Below, one piece after another: positions 1 to 6,011 of a stretch of DNA of 8,209 nt. Within the stretch, counting starts at the first letter, position 1; each line of letters starts with the position of its first letter. This DNA comes from Lachnospiraceae bacterium UBA3711 (lineage in GTDB: Bacteria; Bacillota; Clostridia; Lachnospirales; Lachnospiraceae). A model generated the notes under the pieces. It ran no database searches and was not told the origin of the DNA. It worked only from the letters and a program-made list of their open reading frames with translations. The position numbers and the translations under genes were made by a program. The stretch is taken from positions 1 through 8,209 of the forward strand of contig DFHY01000119.1 of the NCBI GenBank assembly GCA_002371345.1. The letters are read 5' to 3'.

Positions 1-6
1 ATTAAT

Positions 7-22
7 CAAGACTAACGTCTTG
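7..22 (-). terminator. Possible terminator hairpin after rny, cut by window edge
   Basis: CAAGAC-TAAC-GTCTTG forms a six-pair stem with a four-base loop 13 bases past the rny stop. On the minus strand only GATTAAT... is visible after it, not a clear run of U, and the window ends there. The position suits a terminator, but the stem is short. Confidence 0.3.
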
Positions 23-35
23 GCTGTGGTTCATC

Positions 36-1595
36 TTACTTCGCGTAATCAACAACTCTTGATTCACGAATCAGACTCACCTTTACCTGACCTGGATATT
101 CCAGTTCAGACTCGATCTGCCTGGCCACATCACGAGCCAGGAAGGTCATATCAGCATCGCTGATCTGCTCAGGAACTACCATCACACGAATCTCTCTGCC
201 TGCCTGAATGGCAAATGATTTGTCAACTCCCTTGAAGGAATTGGCGATATCTTCTAACTGTTTTAGTCTGTTGGTGTAAGTTTCAAGCGTCTCTCTCCTC
301 GCTCCCGGACGGGCTGCCGATATCGTATCAGCCGCCTGCACAAGACAAGCAATTAAAGACTCCGCCTCTACGTCGCCATGGTGAGACTCCACGGCGTTGA
401 TAACAATATTGGATTCCTTATACTTCCGGCACAGCTGGGCACCTATCTGGACATGTGTGCCTTCAACTTCGTGGTCGATCGATTTGCCGATATCATGCAG
501 AAGTCCTGCACGCTTCGCAGTACGTACGTCAACTCCGCATTCAGAAGCCAGCAGGCCGGCCAGATGTGCTACTTCAATTGAATGATTCAACGCATTCTGA
601 CCATAGCTGGTACGGAACTTCATCCTTCCGAGAAGCTTAACCAGTTCCGGATGGATGCCGTGAACGCCGACCTGCATGCAGGCCTCATCACCGGCTTCCC
701 GGATGCTGTTCTCAACTTCCTTCCTGGCCTTTTCAACCGTCTCTTCGATTCTTGCCGGATGTATGCGGCCATCTACTATCAGCTTCTCAAGAGCGACCCT
801 CGCCACCTCCCGGCGGATCGGATCAAAGCTTGACAGCACAACCGCTTCAGGCGTGTCATCAATGATGAGGTCTACACCGGTCAGCGTCTCAATTGCCCGG
901 ATATTACGGCCCTCTCTGCCGATTATACGGCCCTTCATCTCATCACTTGGGAGCTGAACCACTGATATGGCTGCCTCAGCGATGTTATCTGCCGCGCAGC
1001 GCTGAATGGCGGTCACAACGAACTCCTGGGCTTTCTTTGCCGCGGACTCCTTTGCCTCGCTCTCCAGCTCCTTGTAGAGCTTCGCAGCATCGGTCTTCAC
1101 TTCGTCTTCAACAGATTTTAAAAGATATTCCTTTGCCTGTTCGGAGGTTAAACCAGAGATTCGTTCAAGTTCCTGCTGCCGCTGTCCGAGCAGTTTATCC
1201 GCCGCGGACTGCTTCTTACGGAGTTCCTCATCCTTCTGCGCTGCACTTGCCTCCCGGCGTTCCAGAGCCTCGAGCTTCTTGTCGGCGGTTTCTTCCTTCT
1301 GCATAACCCGCTTCTCAAGACGCGCCACTTCCGCACGGCGTTCTTTGGCTTCTCTCTCAGACTCATTCTTGATCTTGAGAGCTTCCTCCTTCGCCTCCAG
1401 AAGAGCTTCACGCTTCCTCGTCTCTGCGCTTTTCAGTGCGTCATCGATGATCTGTCTGGCTTTCTCCTCAGCGCTGCCGATCTTCGCCTGGTCTTCCCTT
1501 ACGCGGCGATCAACTGCGACCTTGGATGTAACCGGGATCGCGATAACCAGTGCAGCTGCAACAGCAATCAGAACCGCAATTACTGTAGTAACCAC
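36..1595 (-). CDS. rny: Ribonuclease Y (membrane-anchored endoribonuclease)
   Basis: Endoribonuclease that starts mRNA decay in many Gram-positive bacteria, anchored to the inner face of the membrane. The 519-residue product has the full family layout and usual length. A hydrophobic segment lies at about residues 4-22. A long charged Lys/Glu/Ala-rich coiled coil covers about 30-190. A KH RNA-binding domain contains GRIIGREGRNIR at 222-233. An HD phosphohydrolase domain has the metal-binding pair H367-D368 in LLHDIGKS, with a second histidine cluster, ESHHGD, near 403-408. The start is GTG at 1595, placed by a near-perfect AAGGAGGTG eight bases upstream; the membrane anchor begins right after it. 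The gene follows recX with a 139-bp gap holding its own promoter, so it can be expressed apart from recA-recX. The stop is TAA. Identification is secure; its RNA targets cannot be read from sequence. Confidence 0.98.
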   Translation of the reverse strand: MVTTVIAVLIAVAAALVIAIPVTSKVAVDRRVREDQAKIGSAEEKARQIIDDALKSAETRKREALLEAKEEALKIKNESEREAKERRAEVARLEKRVMQKEETADKKLEALERREASAAQKDEELRKKQSAADKLLGQRQQELERISGLTSEQAKEYLLKSVEDEVKTDAAKLYKELESEAKESAAKKAQEFVVTAIQRCAADNIAEAAISVVQLPSDEMKGRIIGREGRNIRAIETLTGVDLIIDDTPEAVVLSSFDPIRREVARVALEKLIVDGRIHPARIEETVEKARKEVENSIREAGDEACMQVGVHGIHPELVKLLGRMKFRTSYGQNALNHSIEVAHLAGLLASECGVDVRTAKRAGLLHDIGKSIDHEVEGTHVQIGAQLCRKYKESNIVINAVESHHGDVEAESLIACLVQAADTISAARPGARRETLETYTNRLKQLEDIANSFKGVDKSFAIQAGREIRVMVVPEQISDADMTFLARDVARQIESELEYPGQVKVSLIRESRVVDYAK

Positions 1596-1603
1596 AACAG
1601 GAG

Positions 1604-1612
1604 CACCTCCTT
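1604..1612 (-). promoter_or_regulatory. Strong ribosome binding site of rny
   Basis: On the minus strand this reads AAGGAGGTG, almost a perfect complement of the 16S rRNA 3' end, ending eight bases before the GTG at 1595. It decides the non-ATG start of rny: the next in-frame codons upstream (GTT, CCT) are not starts. Confidence 0.85.
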
Positions 1613-1709
1613 AAAAACAGTATGTAGTTGTCATGCTGCAAGATTGAATACATGCCGCTGCCGGATTAATACCGGTTTCTGGCTTTGCAGTCAAAAATAC
1701 AACGGAACT

Positions 1710-1738
1710 ATCATAATTAAAAACTGCTTTTCTGTCAA
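1710..1738 (-). promoter_or_regulatory. Sigma-A type promoter of rny
   Basis: Read on the minus strand, TTGACA (1733-1738) is followed by a 17-base spacer and TATGAT (1710-1715). That is a perfect -35, the ideal spacer and a five-of-six -10. The -35 box overlaps the TGA stop of recX (GAT-TGA-CAG). Transcription would start near 1703, giving a leader of roughly 105 bases before rny. This is a prediction from consensus only. The rest of the 139-bp gap shows no convincing terminator, so read-through from recA-recX is also possible. Confidence 0.75.
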
Positions 1739-2364
1739 TCCAAATATTCTCTTCCGGCTGAGCTTCCCACCGCTGTATGTATGGCTGGCAGATCGAATCC
1801 CTTTCCCAGAAGATAGCGGATAAACTTCATCGTCTCCTCTCTTCCGGCATGCTCTGAATCATATCCCCTCTTCCTTGCAAGAGACATAATCGCCTGCGTC
1901 TGCGCATCCCCTATCTGATCTTCATCCTCCGACAGAGCGGCGCGGATCAGATTCCGGTCCACGCCCTTTCTCAGAAGTTCATACTCTATCTGCCTGCCGC
2001 TCTTTCTCCCGGACATCAGACGTACATAATTGCACGCATAGCGAAAGTCATCTGTATAGTGATAGGACGCAACATAATCGAGTGCCTGGCTTATCGTCTC
2101 CTCCGGGTATCCGTCCATCGCCAGACGTTCCCTCAGCTGCTTTACGGTCCTGTCCGATGTCTTCAGCAGATTGAGGCAGCGAAGACGCGACCGCTTCCTC
2201 AGGATATCGTCAAGAATATACCTGACAGTATCATCTGATATATCTTCACCGGCGCGTATCCCCAGCTTCCCGGCTTCAGCTCTGTACAGGACAAGAGATA
2301 ACCCGTCCTCAAACAGGACTCTCACCTTGCGGTCAGATATCTTCCTTACTTCCGTCGTCAGCAT
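1735..2364 (-). CDS. recX: RecX, regulator of RecA
   Basis: RecX binds RecA filaments and modulates recombinase activity; its gene usually sits directly after recA, as here. From the chosen start the product has 209 residues, normal for Gram-positive RecX. It is rich in helices and shows the repeated RecX three-helix pattern: a first repeat with KRSRLRCLNLL and TVKQLRERL, then a second with YTDDFRYACNYVR, SGRQIEYELLRKGV and a final KFIRYLLGKGF. The ATG at 2364 is chosen because GGGAGAG (2372-2378) lies seven bases upstream and the protein then starts in the usual beta-strand region (EVRKISDRKVRVLF). A longer reading to 2439 would add 25 very basic residues encoded within recA, which I reject. 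The gene overlaps recA by 32 bases in another frame, pointing to translational coupling. It probably shares the recA SOS promoter. Confidence 0.93.
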   Translation of the reverse strand: MLTTEVRKISDRKVRVLFEDGLSLVLYRAEAGKLGIRAGEDISDDTVRYILDDILRKRSRLRCLNLLKTSDRTVKQLRERLAMDGYPEETISQALDYVASYHYTDDFRYACNYVRLMSGRKSGRQIEYELLRKGVDRNLIRAALSEDEDQIGDAQTQAIMSLARKRGYDSEHAGREETMKFIRYLLGKGFDLPAIHTAVGSSAGREYLD

Positions 2365-3463
2365 CCGGCATCTCTCCCGCAGCAGCCACGTTCGCTTCCT
2401 GAGCTTCCGCTGCCGCCTCATCATCCCTGTCGAGTCCATAGTGAACCCTCACCTGATGGACTATTGTGTCAAAGACCTCCGGATGCTCCGCGAGATACTG
2501 CTTCGCGTTCTCCCGGCCCTGACCGATCTTCTCTCCCTCGTACGCGTACCAGGCACCGCTCTTCTGGACAATATTGAGGTTTGCCGCCAGGTCTATGACG
2601 TCGCCCTCACGGGAGATTCCCTTTCCGAACATGATATCGAACTCAGCTTCACGGAACGGAGGCGCCACCTTATTCTTGACTACCTTGATCCGAGTGCGGT
2701 TGCCGATAACCTCTCCCTGCTGTCTGATGGACTCAATTCTCCTGACATCCATACGGACCGACGAGTAAAACTTAAGAGCCCTTCCGCCGGTCGTCGTCTC
2801 AGGATTGCCGAACATAACTCCCACCTTCTCGCGAAGCTGGTTAATGAAGATAACAACACAGTTCGACTTGCTGATAACACCTGTGAGCTTCCTCAGGGCC
2901 TGGCTCATAAGCCTCGCCTGCAGCCCTACATGGGAATCGCCCATGTCCCCGTCGATCTCCGCCTTCGGGACAAGTGCCGCGACGGAGTCAACTATGATGA
3001 TATCCACAGCCCCTGACCTCACCATGGTCTCGCAGATCTCAAGAGCCTGCTCCCCGTTGTCCGGCTGTGAGATATACAGGTTGTCGATATCAACTCCGAT
3101 ATTCCTGGCGTATACGGGATCCAGAGCGTGCTCGGCATCGATAAACCCTGCAATGCCTCCTCGCTTCTGTGTCTCCGCGACCATGTGGAGGGCTACCGTC
3201 GTCTTACCGGATGACTCCGGCCCGTATATCTCGACAATCCTTCCCTTGGGGATGCCGCCGAGCCCGAGAGCGATATCCAGGCTCAGAGAGCCTGTCGGAA
3301 CAGTCTCGACATTCATATTCGCAGTACTCTCTCCCAGGCGCATGACCGCGCCCTTTCCATACTGCTTCTCAATCTGCGACAGTGCGGCGTCAAGGGCGCG
3401 CATCTTGTCCTGATTATGGGTATCTGACGCGGCAGGTGCCGCCAGAGCCGCTTTTCTGGCCAT
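2333..3463 (-). CDS. recA: RecA recombinase
   Basis: ATP-dependent strand-exchange protein for homologous recombination and co-protease for LexA cleavage in the SOS response; cytoplasmic. The 376-residue protein shows Walker A GPESSGKT at 81-88, Walker B-type VDIIIVDS at 153-160, the DNA-binding loop 2 region around GNPETTTGGRAL (219-230), and an acidic C-terminal tail ending DADDGSKEDI, typical of RecA. No intein or frame break is seen. The ATG at 3463 is preceded eight bases upstream by AGGAG (3472-3476). Compared with E. coli RecA there are about 15 extra N-terminal residues, Ala/Pro-rich (KAALAAPAAS); an internal ATG at residue 21 lacks a good ribosome site. The gene heads recA-recX and has its own promoter with a LexA box. 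The identification is certain; the exact start is very likely. Confidence 0.99.
   Translation of the reverse strand: MARKAALAAPAASDTHNQDKMRALDAALSQIEKQYGKGAVMRLGESTANMNVETVPTGSLSLDIALGLGGIPKGRIVEIYGPESSGKTTVALHMVAETQKRGGIAGFIDAEHALDPVYARNIGVDIDNLYISQPDNGEQALEICETMVRSGAVDIIIVDSVAALVPKAEIDGDMGDSHVGLQARLMSQALRKLTGVISKSNCVVIFINQLREKVGVMFGNPETTTGGRALKFYSSVRMDVRRIESIRQQGEVIGNRTRIKVVKNKVAPPFREAEFDIMFGKGISREGDVIDLAANLNIVQKSGAWYAYEGEKIGQGRENAKQYLAEHPEVFDTIVHQVRVHYGLDRDDEAAAEAQEANVAAAGEMPDADDGSKEDI
2372..2378 (-). promoter_or_regulatory. Ribosome binding site of recX, inside recA
   Basis: The minus strand reads GGGAGAG, seven bases before the ATG at 2364. It lies in the last codons of recA and supports the shorter RecX start over the upstream in-frame ATG at 2439. 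Confidence 0.7.
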
Positions 3464-3486
3464 ATCCTATTCTCCTCTTATCAATG

Positions 3487-3506
3487 CGGGCCGCATGCGC
3501 AGCCCG
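3487..3506 (-). promoter_or_regulatory. Hairpin in the recA leader RNA
   Basis: The minus-strand RNA can form an eight-pair stem with a GCAU loop: arms CGGGCUGC and GCGGCCCG, including one U-G pair. It lies between the predicted start of transcription near 3532 and the ribosome site at 3472-3476. No U-tract follows, so it is not an intrinsic terminator. It could stabilise the transcript or affect translation; that is inference. Confidence 0.5.
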
Positions 3507-3518
3507 AAAACATGTTCA

Positions 3519-3532
3519 CGAACTAACGTTCG
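3519..3532. promoter_or_regulatory. LexA operator (SOS box) of recA
   Basis: CGAACTAACGTTCG is a perfect match to the Gram-positive LexA (Cheo) box CGAAC-N4-GTTCG. It sits six bases downstream of the predicted -10 box, over the expected start of transcription, where bound LexA would block initiation. An extra GTTC half-site (3514-3517) lies two bases beyond it. Control of recA by LexA is established in related bacteria; here it is inferred from motif and position. Confidence 0.9.
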
Positions 3533-3538
3533 GTGTTA

Positions 3539-3567
3539 ATAGTACAGGAATCCTTCTTCCGTGTCAA
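3539..3567 (-). promoter_or_regulatory. Sigma-A type promoter of recA
   Basis: On the minus strand TTGACA (3562-3567) and TACTAT (3539-3544) are separated by exactly 17 bases. The LexA box lies just downstream. The predicted leader is about 70 bases long and includes a stable hairpin before the ribosome binding site. Confidence 0.85.
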
Positions 3568-3645
3568 GCGGTTTTCTATTACAAAAGTGAAATCGTCTTC
3601 CGAACGGAAATGAACACTGCCCGGGTGAAATATCCTTATGTCTAT

Positions 3646-3674
3646 GATATAAGCATTTTCCGTGACACTGTCAA
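3646..3674 (-). promoter_or_regulatory. Possible second, upstream promoter for recA
   Basis: A second TTGACA (3669-3674, minus strand) is followed after 17 bases by TATATC, or after 19 bases by TATCAT. Neither pairing is as good as the proximal promoter, and the -35 lies within a palindromic cluster, so this could be a chance match in A+T-rich sequence. Confidence 0.3.
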
Positions 3675-3715
3675 CTCATATTTAAAATATGACATATATA
3701 TGTGTGCTGTTGTCA
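3663..3715. repeat. Cluster of short perfect palindromes between rseP and recA
   Basis: Three perfect inverted repeats stand close together: TGACA-C-TGTCA (3663-3673), TCATATTT-A-AAATATGA (3676-3692) and ACATATATATGT (3692-3703). The words TGACA/TGTCA recur at 3663, 3669, 3690 and 3711, the last overlapping the rseP stop codon. No U-rich run follows a hairpin in either direction, so this does not look like a standard terminator. It may hold operator sites or simply be A+T-rich sequence. Confidence 0.5.
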
Positions 3716-4753
3716 AATCAGTTTTCTTATGTCATTGAACATGACAAGCACCATGACGCACATCAGGACCGCGAATCCGGCAAGATTGATATAAGCTTCT
3801 ATATTCTCTCCCAGCTTCTTCTTCCTGATCCCCTCAATAATGAGCAGCAGTATGCGTCCGCCGTCAAGCGCCGGAAATGGTATCAGGTTCATAACGCCCA
3901 GATTTGCCGACAGAAGAATAGCCATATTCAGCATATTCATGATCAGCATGAGGGTTCCCTCACTCCTGGTCTCCTTATATGTGTCGCTGATCGCGCCGAC
4001 TATCCCCACCGGTCCTGAAACGTCATCGATTGAGACCCTTCCCATGCCGATCATCTTCAGGCTGCTCAGGGTTGTCACGATCCAGTACTTGACCTCATAA
4101 AGAGAATACCTGAGGATCAGCGGGACATCTCCGTGCGCGCTGAAACGGCCTCCTCCGTATATGCCGAGAGTCCCGGCGGGATTCAGGCTCACGTCCGAGC
4201 TCATCGTTTTTCCTTCGTGCTTCCATTCGACAGGGACAGTAACCGGCTGTTTTTTCACGGACAAGTCAAAAGTGACATAGTTCACTATGTCACGATATAC
4301 GGTGATCTTCTTCCCGTCTATGGAGGTGATCTCGTCTCCGGCCGCAACTCCGGCCTCCGCCAGAGGAGATTGGTCGGTCAGAAGCTCCGCGACCGGAGCG
4401 TCGTAGCCCACGGATGAGATAATGATAACCGCGAACAGGAAAGCAAGAATGAAGTTGAACAGCGGCCCTGCCGCAACGATTATGATTCTCTGCCAGATTT
4501 TTTTGCTGCCGAATGAATTCTCGCCCAGATCATCGTCGTCTTCGCCCTTCATCATACAGCTTCCGCCGAACGGAAGAATCTTGACGCTGTACCGGGTGCC
4601 GCTGCCTCTGCTGACATGCGAAATAAGCCTGGGCCCCATGCCAAGCGAAAACTCAAGAACCTGCACCTTATTGAGGCGCGCCGCGATAAAGTGCCCGAAT
4701 TCATGGAATAATACTATAACGCTGAAAATAATGACCGCTGCTATAATACTCAT
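3713..4753 (-). CDS. rseP: Site-2 intramembrane zinc metalloprotease (RseP/RasP family)
   Basis: Membrane protease that cuts transmembrane segments of substrates such as anti-sigma factors or leftover signal peptides. The 346-residue protein has the zinc motif HEFGH at 17-21 inside the first membrane helix, the conserved AAGPLFN at 94-100 opening the second, a single PDZ domain at about 120-190, the SGPVGI motif at 246-251, and NLIPFPALDGGR at 289-300, whose aspartate is the third zinc ligand. A last hydrophobic helix lies near 322-338. It has one PDZ domain, unlike the two of E. coli RseP, and is typical in size for Firmicutes. The ATG at 4753 fits the family N-terminus, but no clear ribosome binding site precedes it; dxr stops 17 bases upstream, so translational coupling is likely. 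The substrate is unknown. An acidic patch EDDDD (71-75) sits in the cytoplasmic loop. Confidence 0.96.
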   Translation of the reverse strand: MSIIAAVIIFSVIVLFHEFGHFIAARLNKVQVLEFSLGMGPRLISHVSRGSGTRYSVKILPFGGSCMMKGEDDDDLGENSFGSKKIWQRIIIVAAGPLFNFILAFLFAVIIISSVGYDAPVAELLTDQSPLAEAGVAAGDEITSIDGKKITVYRDIVNYVTFDLSVKKQPVTVPVEWKHEGKTMSSDVSLNPAGTLGIYGGGRFSAHGDVPLILRYSLYEVKYWIVTTLSSLKMIGMGRVSIDDVSGPVGIVGAISDTYKETRSEGTLMLIMNMLNMAILLSANLGVMNLIPFPALDGGRILLLIIEGIRKKKLGENIEAYINLAGFAVLMCVMVLVMFNDIRKLI

Positions 4754-4770
4754 TACATTACCGGCCGGGC

Positions 4771-5904
4771 TCAGCCGATCCTCCTGTAAACCTCCTTCTC
4801 CGTCTCCAGAATTGTCTCCAGGTCCGGTTCAGGCAGAACCTTATGTTCATCCATACAGGATTCTATAATACGGTAGATATCCAAAAAACCGATCTCATGA
4901 CGCAGGAACTTTGCTACCGCCCTCTCGTTTGCCGCGTTAAAAACCGTCGGCATCGTGCCGCCCCGTCTCATAGCCCGAAGCGCAAGCGGCAGCCCCCTGA
5001 ACACCTCTGTGTCCGGCCTCTGGAATGTAAGACTCCTGAGAGAGAACAGATCCAGCCGGTCTGTGCGCATCGGCCTTCTGTCTGGCCAGAACAGGGCATA
5101 CTGGATCGGAAGCCGCATATCCGGAGTTCCCATCTGCGCTATCACCGCCCCGTCTATAAACTGAACCGCCGAATGGATAACGCTCTGCGGCTGTACCACG
5201 ACCTCGATATGATCCGCGTCCACGCCGAACAGCCAGCCTGCCTCCATCACCTCCAGGCCTTTGTTGACCAGCGTCGCGCTGTCGACGGTTATCTTCGGAC
5301 CCATATTCCAGTTGGGATGCCTGAGAGCGTCTTCTACAGTCACGTGCTTCAGTTCACGTCCGCTTCTGCCGCGGAACGGCCCTCCCGAGCATGTCAGCAG
5401 AATCTTCTCTATCCTCTCATAGTTCTCTCCATTCAGGGACTGGAAAATCGCCGAGTGCTCCGAGTCAACCGGCAGTATCCTGACCCCGCACTCCTTTGCG
5501 AGGGGCATAATCAGGTGGCCCGCCGTCACAAGCGTCTCCTTGTTCGCCAGAGCAATATCCTTGCCGGCGCGTATCGCGGCAATGGTCGGACGTATCCCTA
5601 TCATGCCGACGATCGCGGTTACAGTAATATCAGCCTCCTCAATTGTGGCCGCCTCAATAAGGCCGTCCATGCCGCTGACCACCCGTACATCAAGATCTCT
5701 GACCCGCCCCCGCAGGTCCATGGCGGACTCTTCATCAGCCAGAGCAGCGACACGCGGTCTGAATTCCCTGATCTGTTCCTCCAGCTTTAAGACGTTTTTC
5801 CCGGCTGAAAGAGCCGCGGCCCTGGCATCCGGATTGTGTCTCACAACGTCAAGCGTCTGCGTTCCTATCGAGCCTGTACTGCCTAATACAGAGATTGTCC
5901 TCAT
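4771..5904 (-). CDS. dxr: 1-deoxy-D-xylulose 5-phosphate reductoisomerase
   Basis: Converts 1-deoxy-D-xylulose 5-phosphate to 2-C-methyl-D-erythritol 4-phosphate with NADPH and a divalent metal, the first committed step of the MEP isoprenoid pathway; target of fosmidomycin; cytoplasmic. The 377 residues show the NADPH loop GSTGSIG at 8-14, ANKETLV at 120-126, the metal and substrate site PVDSEH at 145-150 (D147, E149), SGGPFRG around 173-179, HPNWNMGPKITVDSA at 196-210, and NKGLE at 214-218 (E218 a metal ligand). One conserved position differs: the usual HPQS loop, which holds E. coli His209, reads QPQS here (Gln238). All other key residues are present, so I expect an active enzyme. The ATG at 5904 follows AGGAAGG at good spacing. 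It supplies isoprenoid units for UppS, encoded upstream. rseP follows after 17 bases. Confidence 0.98.
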   Translation of the reverse strand: MRTISVLGSTGSIGTQTLDVVRHNPDARAAALSAGKNVLKLEEQIREFRPRVAALADEESAMDLRGRVRDLDVRVVSGMDGLIEAATIEEADITVTAIVGMIGIRPTIAAIRAGKDIALANKETLVTAGHLIMPLAKECGVRILPVDSEHSAIFQSLNGENYERIEKILLTCSGGPFRGRSGRELKHVTVEDALRHPNWNMGPKITVDSATLVNKGLEVMEAGWLFGVDADHIEVVVQPQSVIHSAVQFIDGAVIAQMGTPDMRLPIQYALFWPDRRPMRTDRLDLFSLRSLTFQRPDTEVFRGLPLALRAMRRGGTMPTVFNAANERAVAKFLRHEIGFLDIYRIIESCMDEHKVLPEPDLETILETEKEVYRRIG

Positions 5905-5941
5905 AATCCGCCTTCCTGAAAGAACCGTTAAAAGCTGACAC

Positions 5942-6011
5942 TGATGATGTACGGACCGCTTCGTACATCATAGTTGGGGGGCAAAAGGTACTTTTGACCC
6001 CAACATCATCA
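5942..6011. repeat. 70-bp palindromic intergenic element
   Basis: The element fills most of the cdsA-dxr gap. Its ends are a 9-bp inverted repeat, TGATGATGT (5942-5950) and ACATCATCA (6003-6011). Inside are two hairpins. The first has 10-bp arms, ATGATGTACG (5944-5953) and CGTACATCAT (5962-5971), around an 8-base loop. The second has GTTGGGG (5973-5979) and CCCCAAC (5998-6004), continued past small bulges by CAAAAG/CTTTTG (5982-5987 and 5991-5996) around GTA. The outer repeat and the first hairpin share bases 5944-5950, so they are alternative folds. The cdsA stop TGA lies in one terminal repeat. No U-tract follows, so it is not a classical terminator. Its form resembles small dispersed palindromic or MITE-like repeats, but copy number cannot be judged here. 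Confidence 0.7.

Noticed and set aside
7..22. CAAGAC-TAAC-GTCTTG as a second LexA-like operator
   Set aside because: The arms are not CGAAC/GTTCG; the shared TAAC centre with the recA box appears to be coincidence, and it lies after a gene end.
2365..2439. Longer N-terminus for RecX starting at 2439
   Set aside because: It would add a highly basic stretch encoded by the recA 3' end in another frame, whereas the ATG at 2364 has a well-spaced ribosome site and the usual family start.
2171..3016. Open frame of 281 codons on the plus strand opposite recX and recA
   Set aside because: It is antisense to two secure genes, has no family motifs and no credible ribosome site; it reflects codon bias on the other strand.
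3598..3609. TTCCG-AA-CGGAA as an additional LexA box
   Set aside because: It contains a single CGAAC half-site only, with wrong spacing and arms for the second half.
4843..5790. Open frame of 315 codons on the plus strand opposite dxr
   Set aside because: It lies wholly antisense to the clearly conserved dxr, and its translation shows no recognisable fold, only Arg/His/Pro-rich sequence typical of antisense frames.
5942..6011. Reading the cdsA-dxr hairpins as a simple intrinsic terminator, or TATGAT within them as a dxr promoter
   Set aside because: No U-tract follows either hairpin, and there is no -35-like sequence at the right distance from the TATGAT.
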